From contig NZ_CP069157.1 in the NCBI RefSeq assembly GCF_019243775.1, positions 3,483,418 to 3,547,417 of the forward strand: a DNA stretch of 64,000 bases. Direction: 5' to 3'. Position numbers and translations under genes: made by a program. This document shows positions 45,219-54,949 of the stretch, piece after piece. Below the pieces are notes generated by a model. That model saw only the letters and a list, made by a program, of their open reading frames with translations. It did no database searches and had not been told where the DNA came from. Source of the DNA: Morganella morganii. Lineage in GTDB: Bacteria; Pseudomonadota; Gammaproteobacteria; Enterobacterales; Enterobacteriaceae. The stretch's first letter is position 1, and the number at the start of each line of letters is the position of its first letter.

Positions 45219-45733
45219 GTTTTTGGTATAACTAAGAATATTCGTTAATGATAACCCGCCCCGCTCACCCGATCAGCGGCGGGACCTCAAATGAAACCTC
45301 ATGAGTGAATCTGCGTGAGTAACCTGAAATTATCTCCGCACATTCTGCCCGATTGCAACCATACCGGCACGAAACCGGAAAGATACCTCAGGTGCTGCTG
45401 TGTGACGCCTGTCGCAATCCGGCCTCTGAACATCCGCACATACTATCATAACGCCTGCGAAAAACCGCGCCTTATATTTCCGTGAATCCTCCTGAAAACA
45501 GGAGCTGTACAGAAACATAAGGCGCGATCTGAGAATCAGGACGTTGTCCGTCAACGGATTAACGGCATATTTTACGGCGGCAGTGATTTCATACCTGCTA
45601 AATTTGCTAACTCTTGTATGCTAAATCGTTGCAATCGTCAAATGTATAACACCGCAGAACCGGTAAAAAAACCCGTTATTCTGCGCATATAATCCGTGAA
45701 TAATGATACAACATGCTGATATTGATACAGTTA
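45219..45733. other. Non-coding aroK upstream region with a large inverted repeat
   Basis: 515 bp between hofQ and aroK without a credible gene. It contains a nested inverted repeat. The outer arms are CGCGCCTTAT (45466-45475) and ATAAGGCGCG (45517-45526), a perfect 10-bp match, with TTTC/GAAA able to extend the stem. The inner hairpin is CTCCTG-AAAA-CAGGAG. On the transcribed minus strand this would fold into a two-tier stem in the leader of aroK. It lacks a T tract, so it is not a plain terminator. It could be a processing site, an attenuator-like leader or a small mobile repeat. Confidence 0.55.
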
Positions 45734-46795
45734 CTAAATATCGATCAACTGCGGTGTAATGAATATCACTAATTCACGGCGGCTGAGTTTATCGTATTGA
45801 TGAGTAAAAAGCTTTCCCATCAATGGGATCGACGATAAATACGGCACTCCGGTCACCTGTCTGCCTTTATCCTGCTGAAAAATCCCGCCGAGGATCAGGG
45901 TTTCCCCGCTGCGGACAATCACCTGTGTGGTGATTTCCTGCTTATCAATGGAATACTGCTCGCTGCCGTTCTGCATCAGCGCTGCACCGGGGGCATTACG
46001 GCTGATATGCAGTGTCAGACGTACTTTATTATCCCGCAGGATCTGCGGTGTCACCTCCATCCCCAGTACCGCCTCGCGGAACTGTACCTGTGAACCGGAC
46101 TCATGGTTTTGCGTGGTGTACGGAATTTCCGCTCCCTGTTTGATACTGGCGGGATGCTCGTGCGCCGTGGTCAGGCGCGGGCTGGCGACAATATCCAGCT
46201 GCTGTTCCTGCTCCAGTGCGCTCAGTTCCATCTCCAGCAGATGGCCGCCGAGACGGGCGATATTAAAGGTGAACGTGTTATTTCCCCGCGCCTGATGCAG
46301 CTGCAGGCGGTTGCCGGACTCTGGTGACGGCAGCACGGTTCCCCACTGCAGCCCCAGCTCATGCAGCCCTTCCCGCGAGCCGGACACAATATGCGCCGTA
46401 ATCTGCACCTGCTGCTGCGGCTGATCCATCTGTGCCAGCCAGGCTTCCGCCCGCGACAGCACATCCGGTTGTGCTTCTATAAAGAGGGAATTTGTCAGCG
46501 GGTCGGCTTCCGGCGCTTTATTATCTGTAAACCATTCCCCGTGATGCTGTTTCAGCAGGGCCAGCATGTCCGCCGCATCCGCATATTGCAGGGTAAATGT
46601 GCGGCTCTGCCCGCTTTCCGGTATCAGCGGCGGGGAATACATCACGGGGAGTTCTGTCAGCACGGCCGGTTCCTCACTGATGACGACAGGCTGAAAAAGA
46701 TCCCGCGGATGCTGCCCGCCGGGAGCCGCTGCCGCAAGCAGCAGACAACAACCGGTGATCAGCCGGGCGGCTGATTTTGCTTTATTCATCATCAT
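45734..46795 (-). CDS. hofQ: HofQ secretin-family protein with HofP-like N-terminus
   Basis: Outer-membrane secretin of the Hof (ComE/PilQ-like) DNA-uptake system, used in E. coli to take up DNA as a nutrient. It has 353 residues against 412 in E. coli. The secretin core is intact: an N1-type domain (TFTLQYADAADMLALLKQHH), ELSALEQEQQLDIVASPRLT, ASIKQGAEIPY, and the C-terminal SGETLILGGIF and RRELVIFITPQLIDI. The STN domain that opens E. coli HofQ is absent. Instead, after a signal-like stretch, the sequence PRDLFQPVV resembles the RDPFxP motif of HofP, whose gene is missing here. An in-frame hofP-hofQ fusion by deletion is a plausible origin. Confidence 0.82.
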   Translation of the reverse strand: MMMNKAKSAARLITGCCLLLAAAAPGGQHPRDLFQPVVISEEPAVLTELPVMYSPPLIPESGQSRTFTLQYADAADMLALLKQHHGEWFTDNKAPEADPLTNSLFIEAQPDVLSRAEAWLAQMDQPQQQVQITAHIVSGSREGLHELGLQWGTVLPSPESGNRLQLHQARGNNTFTFNIARLGGHLLEMELSALEQEQQLDIVASPRLTTAHEHPASIKQGAEIPYTTQNHESGSQVQFREAVLGMEVTPQILRDNKVRLTLHISRNAPGAALMQNGSEQYSIDKQEITTQVIVRSGETLILGGIFQQDKGRQVTGVPYLSSIPLMGKLFTHQYDKLSRRELVIFITPQLIDI

Positions 46796-47297
46796 GCCAT
46801 TCCTTTTCCGGATCCGGTGAATCCGCCCCCGGTAATGCCAGATGCAGTGTCAGCTGCAACAGCGGCGGGGATGAGGAGGTTCCGGGTGTCAGCGGGTGCA
46901 GCGAAAGCCGGGTGATCGGCAACTGAGTCAGCTCCCCGCTGAGGGTATCGAGCAGCGCCGCCAGCTCAGGGTAATGCGCCTCAAAGGTCAGCACCCAGCG
47001 TTCCGGCTGTTCCGGCGGCTCCTGCTGCCAGCCGGTCAGCAACGGCAGCGCATTTTCGGGCAGTAAGGTAAACAGCGGCGGGATATCCGGGGGCGGCAGA
47101 ACCACCGTTTCCGGCACCGCCTGTTCTGACAGTGCTGTCAGCCGCTGCAACTGCCGGAACCGCATTTCCGTTTCCCCGGCTGCCGGTTGCAGATAAAAAC
47201 ACCAGAACACCACACCGGCCGATAACCAGATCCCGGCAGTCACTCCCCACTGCACGCGCCGGTACTGCGCACAGCGCCATACTGTGTTCAGATTCAT
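46782..47297 (-). CDS. hofO: HofO, PilO-like assembly protein
   Basis: Small inner-membrane protein of 171 residues in the position of HofO/PilO. It has a short cytoplasmic N-terminus, one membrane helix (about 18-36), a coiled region, and a proline-rich periplasmic part with a ferredoxin-like C-terminal domain (WVLTFEAHYPELAALLDTLS ... PLLQLTLHLAL). Sequence conservation in this family is low, so the name rests on gene order (hofM-N-O-Q) and layout. It overlaps hofN by four bases and hofQ by 14. Confidence 0.75.
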   Translation of the reverse strand: MNLNTVWRCAQYRRVQWGVTAGIWLSAGVVFWCFYLQPAAGETEMRFRQLQRLTALSEQAVPETVVLPPPDIPPLFTLLPENALPLLTGWQQEPPEQPERWVLTFEAHYPELAALLDTLSGELTQLPITRLSLHPLTPGTSSSPPLLQLTLHLALPGADSPDPEKEWHDDE

Positions 47298-47854
47298 GAC
47301 CGGCTCCTCCCGGTCACCAATATAAACTGCCGGATCCCGGCTGTTTTGTGATGCTGCAGGCTGATCAGCCTGAGCGGCATCAGCCCCGGCGGTGCCCGCT
47401 GTAATAAAGGATGAGACGGGACAATCACCTGACGGCGGTTCACCGACAGGGCATGGCGCACACTGCTTTCTGTATCATGCTTTTGCTGCTCTGCCTGATA
47501 ACGCGCCAGCCAGGCATCTTCCGGCAGCTGAGCCTGCAAAAAAACCAGCAAATCCCGGTAACGGCGGTTTTCCCGTGCAGTTTGCTGCTGCCGCAGATTT
47601 TCCGTTTCCGCCTGCCGCTGTAGCGCACGCTGACGGGCAAGTTCAGCCCGCTGCGGCGCAAGACGGATTTCCCGATCATCAAATGCGGCCTGTAACAACG
47701 CCAGATGCTGCACATTCAGTGAATGACGCAGATAAACCGGCAGCAATGCGGATAACAGCACGCCGCCTGCCATCAGAAACCGGAAAACCATCCGGCGGCA
47801 GATTTGCCGTTTCAGCCGGGAGCGCCAGGCAGTCAGATTCACCCGGTGTGTCAT
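47294..47854 (-). CDS. hofN: HofN, PilN-like assembly protein
   Basis: Fimbrial-assembly/PilN-type protein, 186 residues from the ATG at 47854 (MTHRVNLTAWRSRLKRQICR), whose start overlaps the hofM stop (ATGA). The typical N-terminal motif VNLTAWR is followed by one membrane helix (about 25-44), then a long charged coiled-coil segment rich in Arg, Gln and Glu (roughly 60-110) and a C-terminal domain. It likely bridges HofM and HofO in the inner-membrane platform. Confidence 0.8.
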   Translation of the reverse strand: MTHRVNLTAWRSRLKRQICRRMVFRFLMAGGVLLSALLPVYLRHSLNVQHLALLQAAFDDREIRLAPQRAELARQRALQRQAETENLRQQQTARENRRYRDLLVFLQAQLPEDAWLARYQAEQQKHDTESSVRHALSVNRRQVIVPSHPLLQRAPPGLMPLRLISLQHHKTAGIRQFILVTGRSRS

Positions 47855-48660
47855 AGCCGCTCCTCCCCGCAAAGCACCATCCCTGCCGCCGCCGCGTAGC
47901 CCGGCGGGACATCATCCGCTTCCGCATTGCGGTAACGCCGGCATTCCCGCTGCCATGCCTGCGGCAGCAGCGCAGTATCATGCAGACAGCACAGTGCCGC
48001 CTGTGACTCATCAAAACCCTGTGTTTTCAGCTCTGTCAGTAATGACGGCAGGGTCAGGTCAGCCCGTCCGCTCAGTACCGGCTGCGTTTCACCGGCAGTC
48101 CAGCAAAGACTGTTCCCCTGACGGAAAACCAGCCAGTCCTGTGCGGCCACACCCCTGGCGCAGGCAAAACAGCGCAGCGCACAGGGAATAATGCTGAGTA
48201 CCGTCAGATCCGCGCGGAGTTCCGCCGCCAGCGACAGCCACTGATCACGGACAGTACGGTGCAGCGCCGTCAGAATAATATCGCCGGAAAACCACCGGTA
48301 ATCATAGATAAGATCCTGATGACGCCCCGGAAATGTGCGCGCCAGCCAGGTATCTATCAGCGGCACCACCGCAGACTGCGCGACACGGCTCTCCGGCAGG
48401 CGGATCTGCTGCTGAAGACAGAGTGACACCGGCAGTGCCGCCCGGCAATCCGGCCGCCCGCGGATACGCCGCCGCCATGGCGCCAGTGCAGCCGCAACCG
48501 CAGACAGGCCGGGCACACCGTTTTCGGCTGATTCCGTTTCCGGCAGTGTCAGCGTGATAAAATCCTCAAAACACCACCTCCGGCGTATGCGCCGCGCCAG
48601 TGCTATCCTGATCTCCCCGTCCTGAAGTGAAATTCCCGCCATCCGTGAAGCAATCCGCAT
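47851..48660 (-). CDS. hofM: HofM, PilM-like cytoplasmic protein
   Basis: First gene of the hofMNOQ operon. It encodes a 269-residue protein in the place of E. coli HofM (259), a PilM/ComA-type actin-like protein that anchors PilN. Sequence features are modest: an N-terminal beta-rich start (MRIASRMAGISLQDGEIRIA), a conserved DYRWF patch near residue 122, and cysteines concentrated in the second half. The name depends on position between hofN and mrcA, with divergent transcription from mrcA, exactly as in E. coli. Confidence 0.78.
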   Translation of the reverse strand: MRIASRMAGISLQDGEIRIALARRIRRRWCFEDFITLTLPETESAENGVPGLSAVAAALAPWRRRIRGRPDCRAALPVSLCLQQQIRLPESRVAQSAVVPLIDTWLARTFPGRHQDLIYDYRWFSGDIILTALHRTVRDQWLSLAAELRADLTVLSIIPCALRCFACARGVAAQDWLVFRQGNSLCWTAGETQPVLSGRADLTLPSLLTELKTQGFDESQAALCCLHDTALLPQAWQRECRRYRNAEADDVPPGYAAAAGMVLCGEERL

Positions 48661-48810
48661 AAATTATCCCTGTATTATTGATATGAGAAATACTTTTTTC
48701 TCTTAATTTTCCTGTGGTTACAAAATACGTATTCAAGAAACGCATGAACCTTTATACTACAGGGTCGCTGTTTATAAACTGTCCACCACACGGCTAACGG
48801 AAATTTTCAG

Positions 48811-51336
48811 GTGAAGTTCTTAAAGTATTTATTGATCTTTGTTGTCTGTTGCATTTTTCTTGGAGCAGCATCGATATATGGCATGTACAAATATGTCGAG
48901 GCTGACCTGCCCGATGTGGCCACACTGAAAGATGTCAAATTACAGACACCAATGCAGGTCTACAGCGCGGATGGCGAACTGATTGCCCAGTTCGGTGAAA
49001 AACGCCGTATTCCGCTGACACTCAGCCAGATCCCGCCGATGGTAAGGAATGCCTTTATCGCGACGGAGGACAGCCGTTTCTATGACCACCACGGAATCGA
49101 CCCGATCGGGATTTTCCGTGCCGCTTCTGTTGCCATGACCTCCGGTCGTGCCTCACAGGGCGCCAGTACCATCACACAGCAGCTTGCCCGTAACTTCTTC
49201 CTGAGCCCAGAAAAAACCGTTATCCGTAAAGTAAAGGAAGCGTTCCTGGCCATCCGCATCGAACAGATGCTGACCAAAGATGAAATTCTCGAGCTGTATC
49301 TGAACAAAATTTACCTCGGCCAGCGCGCTTACGGCGTGGGGGCTGCGGCTTATGTCTATTTCGGCAAAAGCCTTGATCAGCTGACTCTCAGTGAGATTGC
49401 GGTGATCGCCGGGCTGCCGAAGGCACCGTCCACCTTTAACCCGCTTTACTCCAAATCCCGCGCCCTGGCCCGCCGTAATGTGGTGCTGACGCGGATGCTG
49501 GAAGAGAATTACATTACCCGCGCCCAGTATGATGAAGCGCGTAATGAGCCGATCGAAGCCCGTTATCACGCCCCGGAAATTGATTTTTCCGCGCCGTATC
49601 TGGCAGAAATGGTTCGTATGGCAATGATTGAAAAGTACGGTGAAAATGCCTATACCGATGGTTATAAGGTCTACACCACCGTTAAACGCAAAGATCAGCT
49701 CAGTGCTGAAGATGCGGTTCATACCGGTATCATCGACTACGATATGCGCCACGGTTACCGGGGAGCTCAGCAGGTTTTGTGGCCGCAGAACAGTGCGGCA
49801 TGGGATACAGAGCAGATCCTGAGCAAACTGAAAACGTTACAGGTCTACGGCCCGCTCAACCCGGGTGTTGTGCTGAGTGCGGATGCTAACCGTGCACAGG
49901 TGATGCTCAAAGACGGCTCCACCATCGACCTGACCATGGACAGCATGCGCTGGGCGCGCAAATTTATCTCTGATCGCGCTATGGGTCCGGCACCGCGTGC
50001 GGTAAACGGTGTGGTGCATGCCGGTGAGCAGATCTGGGTGCGTCAGAACAAAGACCGCTGGATGCTGGCACAGATCCCGGATGTCAACTCTGCCCTGGTG
50101 GCACTCAATCCAACGGATGGTGCGGTGATCGCACTGGTCGGCGGCTTTGATTTCGGGCTGAGCAAATTCAACCGTGTCACCCAGTCTCTGCGCCAGGTCG
50201 GCTCCAGCATCAAACCGTTGCTGTATACCGCCGCACTGGATAAAGGTCTGACACTCGCCTCCCTGCTCAATGACCTGCCGATTGTCCGTGCGGACGGCGC
50301 TGGTCCTGACTGGCGACCGAAAAACTCACCACCGCGCTATGACGGCCCGATCCGTCTGCGTCAGGGGCTGGGACAATCGAAGAACGTGGTGATGGTGCGG
50401 GCCATGCGGGCAATGGGCGTGAATTATGCCGCCGATTATCTGCTGCGCTTCGGCTTCCCGGACAGTAACATTGTCCGGACAGAATCCATGGCGCTCGGCT
50501 CTTCCTCATTCACCCCGATGCAGATGGTGCGCGGCTATGCCGTGATGACCAACGGCGGCTATCTGGTCGACCCGTATTTTATCAGCCGGATTGATAACAC
50601 CGAAGGCAAAGCTCTGTTTACCGCAGAGCCGAAAATTGCCTGTCCGCAGTGCACCAACATCCCGGTGATCTACGGCGAAGGTTCACATGACCTGGAAAGC
50701 AGCCTGAACAAGGATGCTCTGGAAAACGACGTGGCGAAATCAGACAGCCAGCCGCAGGAAAATGACCAGCCGGCAGCCCCGGAAGCCGACCTGGAAAAAG
50801 CACCGCAGGCAGGAAGTGATTCCCCGTATGCACCGCATGTAGTCAGCACCCAGGTGGCCTTCCTGATCAAAGACGCCATGAACTCCAATATCTATGGCGA
50901 ACCGGGCTGGAGCGGAACCGGCTGGCGGGCAATGCGGGATATCAAACGCCGTGACCTCGGCGGTAAAACCGGTACCACCAACAGCTCAAAAGATGCCTGG
51001 TTTGTCGGCTACGGCCCGGACATCGTTGCTGCGGTCTGGATTGGTTTTGATGAAAACGCCCGTGACCTCGGCCGTGGTGAGGCCGGTGCGAAAAGCGCCC
51101 AGCCTATCTGGAACGACTTTATGAAAGTTGCGCTGGAAGGTGTGCCGGAACGCAAAGATCCGCCGCCACCGGGAATTATCTCCGTTCAGATCAACCGCAG
51201 CACCGGTAAGCTGGGCTCCGGCGGCAACTCCCGTTCCGAATACTTTATCAAAGGCACCGAGCCGACTGATTACGGCGTGTCGGAAGTGGGTACAACGATT
51301 ATCCAGCAGGACGGCGGTTCGGAAGAACTGTTCTGA
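48811..51336 (+). CDS. mrcA: Penicillin-binding protein 1A (peptidoglycan glycosyltransferase/transpeptidase)
   Basis: Bifunctional class A PBP building septal and side-wall peptidoglycan. It has 841 residues (E. coli 850), beginning with a GTG codon as in E. coli. A membrane anchor (about 5-25) is followed by the glycosyltransferase domain with ATEDSRFYDHHGID (catalytic Glu) and QGASTITQQLARNFFLSPEK. An inserted OB-like domain comes next, then the transpeptidase with SSIKPLLY (catalytic Ser) and KTGTT. A Pro/Gln/Asp-rich loop lies near residues 640-670. Divergent from hofM; strong terminator after it. Confidence 0.96.
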   Translation: MKFLKYLLIFVVCCIFLGAASIYGMYKYVEADLPDVATLKDVKLQTPMQVYSADGELIAQFGEKRRIPLTLSQIPPMVRNAFIATEDSRFYDHHGIDPIGIFRAASVAMTSGRASQGASTITQQLARNFFLSPEKTVIRKVKEAFLAIRIEQMLTKDEILELYLNKIYLGQRAYGVGAAAYVYFGKSLDQLTLSEIAVIAGLPKAPSTFNPLYSKSRALARRNVVLTRMLEENYITRAQYDEARNEPIEARYHAPEIDFSAPYLAEMVRMAMIEKYGENAYTDGYKVYTTVKRKDQLSAEDAVHTGIIDYDMRHGYRGAQQVLWPQNSAAWDTEQILSKLKTLQVYGPLNPGVVLSADANRAQVMLKDGSTIDLTMDSMRWARKFISDRAMGPAPRAVNGVVHAGEQIWVRQNKDRWMLAQIPDVNSALVALNPTDGAVIALVGGFDFGLSKFNRVTQSLRQVGSSIKPLLYTAALDKGLTLASLLNDLPIVRADGAGPDWRPKNSPPRYDGPIRLRQGLGQSKNVVMVRAMRAMGVNYAADYLLRFGFPDSNIVRTESMALGSSSFTPMQMVRGYAVMTNGGYLVDPYFISRIDNTEGKALFTAEPKIACPQCTNIPVIYGEGSHDLESSLNKDALENDVAKSDSQPQENDQPAAPEADLEKAPQAGSDSPYAPHVVSTQVAFLIKDAMNSNIYGEPGWSGTGWRAMRDIKRRDLGGKTGTTNSSKDAWFVGYGPDIVAAVWIGFDENARDLGRGEAGAKSAQPIWNDFMKVALEGVPERKDPPPPGIISVQINRSTGKLGSGGNSRSEYFIKGTEPTDYGVSEVGTTIIQQDGGSEELF

Positions 51337-51353
51337 TTAAGCGGATAAAAACA

Positions 51354-51384
51354 GAAGGGCTGCCTGAAGGCAGCCCTTTTTTTT
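51354..51384 (+). terminator. Intrinsic terminator after mrcA
   Basis: Stem GGGCTGCC / GGCAGCCC with a 4-nt TGAA loop, followed by T8, about 20 bp past the mrcA stop. Confidence 0.92.
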
Positions 51385-51458
51385 CAATCGTTGTTACTTA
51401 ACACAAATGAATGTCTTTTTTCGATGATTAACACAAACAGATTTGTGTTAAAAATAGC

Positions 51459-52013
51459 TTAGTGACCGGTACGCTGTAAAAATTGCTGCGCCAGGAACAG
51501 CGCGGTAATATTGCGGGCCTCGTTAAAATCCGGATGAGTCAGCAGATCCATCATCTTACTGACCGGCCAGCGCTCCTGAACCAGCGGTTCCGGCTCATCG
51601 CCCTCCAGCTTTTCAGGATACAGACCTTCCGCCAGCAGGATATTCATCTGCCCGGAGAAATAGGACGGGGACATGGTGACGCGGCGCAGCGGTGTCAGTG
51701 TGCGGGCACCAAACCCGATTTCTTCTTTCAGCTCACGGTTAGCGGCAGTCAGCATATCCTCACCGGGATCGACTGCACCTTTCGGGAACCCCAGCTCATA
51801 GCTGTCCACACCCGCCGCATATTCCCGGATCAGGATAAGTTCGTTATTTACCACAGGGACAATCAGGACAGATTCACGGGTTGCAGGACGCATACGTTCA
51901 TAAACCCGTTCCGCACCATTACTGAATTTCAGTGCAACAGACTGGACAGTAAACAGGCGGGATTGGGCAACAGTCTCGATGCGGATAATTTTCGGTTTTT
52001 GTAATTCAGCCAT
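51459..52013 (-). CDS. nudE: ADP compounds hydrolase NudE
   Basis: Nudix hydrolase acting on ADP-ribose, Ap3A, Ap2A and NADH. It has 184 residues from the ATG at 52013 (MAELQKPKIIRIETVAQSRL), near E. coli NudE (186). The open frame reaches 52133 but the extension is not family sequence. The Nudix box GAVDPGEDMLTAANRELKEE followed by IGFG matches GX5EX7REUXEEXGU. Convergent with mrcA; divergent from igaA. Confidence 0.94.
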   Translation of the reverse strand: MAELQKPKIIRIETVAQSRLFTVQSVALKFSNGAERVYERMRPATRESVLIVPVVNNELILIREYAAGVDSYELGFPKGAVDPGEDMLTAANRELKEEIGFGARTLTPLRRVTMSPSYFSGQMNILLAEGLYPEKLEGDEPEPLVQERWPVSKMMDLLTHPDFNEARNITALFLAQQFLQRTGH

Positions 52014-52355
52014 GTATGCCTCTGTACGTAATATAAAAACGCAGTACAACCATACAGAGTAAAACTGTACAGGGTGAAAAAGTACCGCTTTGCGAATAAG
52101 TAAAAACCGGGGTAAATTCCCTGGTTCACTCACTTATTGCTCTGCTTCATATTACCCGTTCCTGAGACAAAGAAAAGCACCGGGCGGGATGAATAAATAA
52201 CGGTAACATACAGCATAATCAGCAGGTAAAAGTGAAAATAATCAGTTATAACAGACTGTTATTTCAAATAATTTTTTTTGCATAATCAGAAAAGGCCGAT
52301 TTTTTAACGGCTTCCTTCACTGTTATGCTGCACAGGCAATTACGACGGGGAAAAA
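52014..52355. other. nudE/igaA divergent intergenic region
   Basis: 342 bp, AT-rich, no credible gene. It must hold both promoters. I see no clear operator, only loosely repeated ACAG-GTAAAA-type segments near nudE. Confidence 0.4.
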
Positions 52356-54479
52356 ATGACTATCACCCTCATTATAACGGCCGCTCTGGTGATCGGTTGT
52401 CTTATAATGGTTTCTGTTATCAGTCACCGGCGGAGACAGCGCCGGGCAGGTTATGTATTACCTTCACTGGCCAGTCTGACACACCACCGGCCGGGTGCCG
52501 GTGAAATTCAGGCCATTGAGCACCATCTGACCTGCGCTGCCCGGCAGGCGGTCAGTAATGATCTGCACTTTACATTACCGGCTTTCCCCAAAAAAAGTGA
52601 TCACGTCTATCGTCTGTGCAACCGCATCACCCGGTATGCTATCCCGGAGAAAAACGGACAGCAGTGGCATTACTACATTGAAGGCAACGAGGTTTATCTG
52701 CCTGCGGTTCTGGATGAATTTATTCAGGCCACAAATGTCATTGATGTGATGTTTACTGACGGGATACCGATGATTGTCGGGCTGAACGGTCATGACTTAC
52801 GTGAGTTTACTGATGACCACGCGCTGGCAAGGCCAATGACAAAAAATAACAACGTACCGGTACAGGCCGCGATACTGACTAACAGCAATGCTGATATTGA
52901 GTTTCTCGGCACACGCAGAGAGAGCCGGCAGGAATATAACCTGCAGCACAGTCACGGGTTTATCAGCGGCACGCTGATTGTCTGCGGCGTGCTGACGGCG
53001 CTCACTGCGGTCTTTATGCCGCCGTTTTTATTTTACTGGATGATGGCCGCCGGAGCCGGGCTGCTGCTGCCGGGCATCATTTTATCCCTGATCCCGATCA
53101 GCAACCGCCGCCGTCTGCGGGATATTCAGTGCTACCGGGGGATCCCGAAACGCTGGGGTCTGTTCGGCGATTTTGACCACAGTCAGAAGCACAGCATTTC
53201 ACTCGGCGGTATTGACCTTATCTACCCGCGCCACTGGGAACCCTGGCTGCATCAGGATCTCGGGTCTGTCACACAGATTGAAATGTATGAGGATCAGCAG
53301 GTTGTCCGCCAGGGGAAATACCTCTCCCTGCGCGAGGAATCCACCCGCTTCCCGTATCGCCGTTACGGCAAAAATCTGCTGATCGCCCTGACCAGCGCCT
53401 TTGCCCTGCTGGTTCTGGCCTGCAATCAGCCGGTCAATTTACCGGTTAAACTGGCCCTGAACTGGCTGACCGGCACAGAAACCAAAGTCACCACCAATTT
53501 CAGTGAACTCCAGAATATGCCGCTCTATGTGGGGGATTTTCTGGAAGCCAAAGGCGTGGGGATGTGTTACATGCCGCCGAACCTCTCCGCCCAGGATAAA
53601 CCCAATTTCCGCGCATTTGACTGCTCCGGTATTTACTGGAACAACACCTCCCCGCTTCCGGTTCCCGAGTCCGAACAGGTTGATCGCGCCGCCGCGCTGC
53701 TTGCCGAACTGAATAACCAGCTGCATCCCGATGCCGGAGCCCGTAAGGTGAACGACAGTCTGCGCAATGTTATCACCCGCTCCGGGATGAGCCTGTTGGA
53801 TGACTTTTCCTCCCTGGTTCTGAAAACCCAGGCGTTATGTGAATTTGAAAACAGTGACTGTGTGCGGCTGAAAAACGCCCTCGTCAATCTGGGGAATTCC
53901 CCGAACTGGGAAAATTTATTAGCCCGCGCCAAAGCCGGTAAACTGGAGCAATCGAATGTTTTATTGCGTCCGGCAAGTGCAGAGGCCTTGGAAAAGCTGG
54001 TTATCGCCACCACATCTACAGCTATAAACAAAGAAGTGGAAAATGCGGCAATGCGGCTGAACAGTCCGCCGCCTGGTGGTGTGCTGCTGATCAGTGACGA
54101 AGGCAAATCCCTGGTGGAGAACGCCCCGGTCAATGAACAGACAGAGGAAATGACACCGCTGGCACACTGGCAGTCCCTGCAGAAGCTCTCCAATATGCTG
54201 CTGCACACCCCGTTTGAGGTTCAGGGTATTGTCACGGATGTGTCTGTGGATGCCAACGGCACCCGCCATATCCTGCTGCACTTTCAGCCGGATAATGTCA
54301 TGCTGGCGCGGTTTATCGGCAGCTGCATTTTACTGGTCGTATTTTCCCTTCTGGCCATTATCAACGGCATCTATACGTTTATCCGCTGGCGTCAGCGCCG
54401 CCGCCGGATGACGGATATCCGCCGTTATTATGACAACTGCTTCCGGCACGACTACCCTTCCTCTGAGGTGCAGCCGTAA
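52356..54479 (+). CDS. igaA: IgaA family protein (Rcs phosphorelay inhibitor)
   Basis: Inner-membrane protein that restrains the RcsCDB envelope-stress relay; essential in Salmonella and E. coli (YrfF, 711 residues). Here it is 707 residues. It has an N-terminal membrane helix (3-22), a cytoplasmic region, a helical hairpin near 205-245, a third helix near 340-357, a large periplasmic domain, and a last helix near 652-675. The periplasmic part has the cysteines GMCYMPP, FDCSGIYW and LCEFENSDC, expected to form disulfides. Followed by hslR after 28 bp; E. coli yrfG is missing between them. Confidence 0.93.
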   Translation: MTITLIITAALVIGCLIMVSVISHRRRQRRAGYVLPSLASLTHHRPGAGEIQAIEHHLTCAARQAVSNDLHFTLPAFPKKSDHVYRLCNRITRYAIPEKNGQQWHYYIEGNEVYLPAVLDEFIQATNVIDVMFTDGIPMIVGLNGHDLREFTDDHALARPMTKNNNVPVQAAILTNSNADIEFLGTRRESRQEYNLQHSHGFISGTLIVCGVLTALTAVFMPPFLFYWMMAAGAGLLLPGIILSLIPISNRRRLRDIQCYRGIPKRWGLFGDFDHSQKHSISLGGIDLIYPRHWEPWLHQDLGSVTQIEMYEDQQVVRQGKYLSLREESTRFPYRRYGKNLLIALTSAFALLVLACNQPVNLPVKLALNWLTGTETKVTTNFSELQNMPLYVGDFLEAKGVGMCYMPPNLSAQDKPNFRAFDCSGIYWNNTSPLPVPESEQVDRAAALLAELNNQLHPDAGARKVNDSLRNVITRSGMSLLDDFSSLVLKTQALCEFENSDCVRLKNALVNLGNSPNWENLLARAKAGKLEQSNVLLRPASAEALEKLVIATTSTAINKEVENAAMRLNSPPPGGVLLISDEGKSLVENAPVNEQTEEMTPLAHWQSLQKLSNMLLHTPFEVQGIVTDVSVDANGTRHILLHFQPDNVMLARFIGSCILLVVFSLLAIINGIYTFIRWRQRRRRMTDIRRYYDNCFRHDYPSSEVQP

Positions 54480-54507
54480 CGGCTGCACTGTCTGTCACGG
54501 AGTAACC

Positions 54508-54924
54508 ATGCAACAGGCTTCACAGGTCACAGAGCCTGTCCGCCTTGATAAATGGCTCTGGGCGGCACGGTTTTATAAAACCCGCTCCATCGCCAGAACC
54601 ATGATTGACGGCGGCAAGGTTCATTATAACGGGCAGCGGACCAAGCCCGGAAAACTGGTCGAAAACGGCGCGGTTATCGTCCTGCGTCAGGGAAATGATG
54701 AACGGACAATCCGCGTGCTGGGGATCACGGACAAGCGCCTGAGCGCGCCGCTGGCACAGACACTCTGGGAAGAAACCCCGGAGAGCATCGAAAAACGTGA
54801 AAAAACCGCGCTTGCACGTAAAATGAATGCCCTGACGATGCCGCACCCGGAACGACGTCCTGATAAAAAGGAACGACGGACATTGTTAAAATTTAAACAC
54901 AGTAATTCAGATACCGCGGAATAA
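54508..54924 (+). CDS. hslR: Ribosome-associated heat shock protein Hsp15 (HslR)
   Basis: S4-domain RNA-binding protein that rescues stalled 50S subunits carrying nascent chains. It has 138 residues from the ATG at 54508 ([20 protein letters not shown]), against 133 in E. coli; an upstream open frame overlapping igaA is not family sequence. The S4 fold is visible as [20 protein letters not shown] and [14 protein letters not shown], with a Lys/Arg-rich C-terminal tail. It precedes hslO by 25 bp. Confidence 0.94.
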   Translation: MQQASQVTEPVRLDKWLWAARFYKTRSIARTMIDGGKVHYNGQRTKPGKLVENGAVIVLRQGNDERTIRVLGITDKRLSAPLAQTLWEETPESIEKREKTALARKMNALTMPHPERRPDKKERRTLLKFKHSNSDTAE

Positions 54925-54949
54925 CCGGCGGTTAAGACGAGAGAAAATT

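Noticed and set aside
45330-45554. A 74-residue minus-strand open frame upstream of aroK
   Set aside because: It runs through the large inverted repeat, has no ribosome site and no family resemblance.
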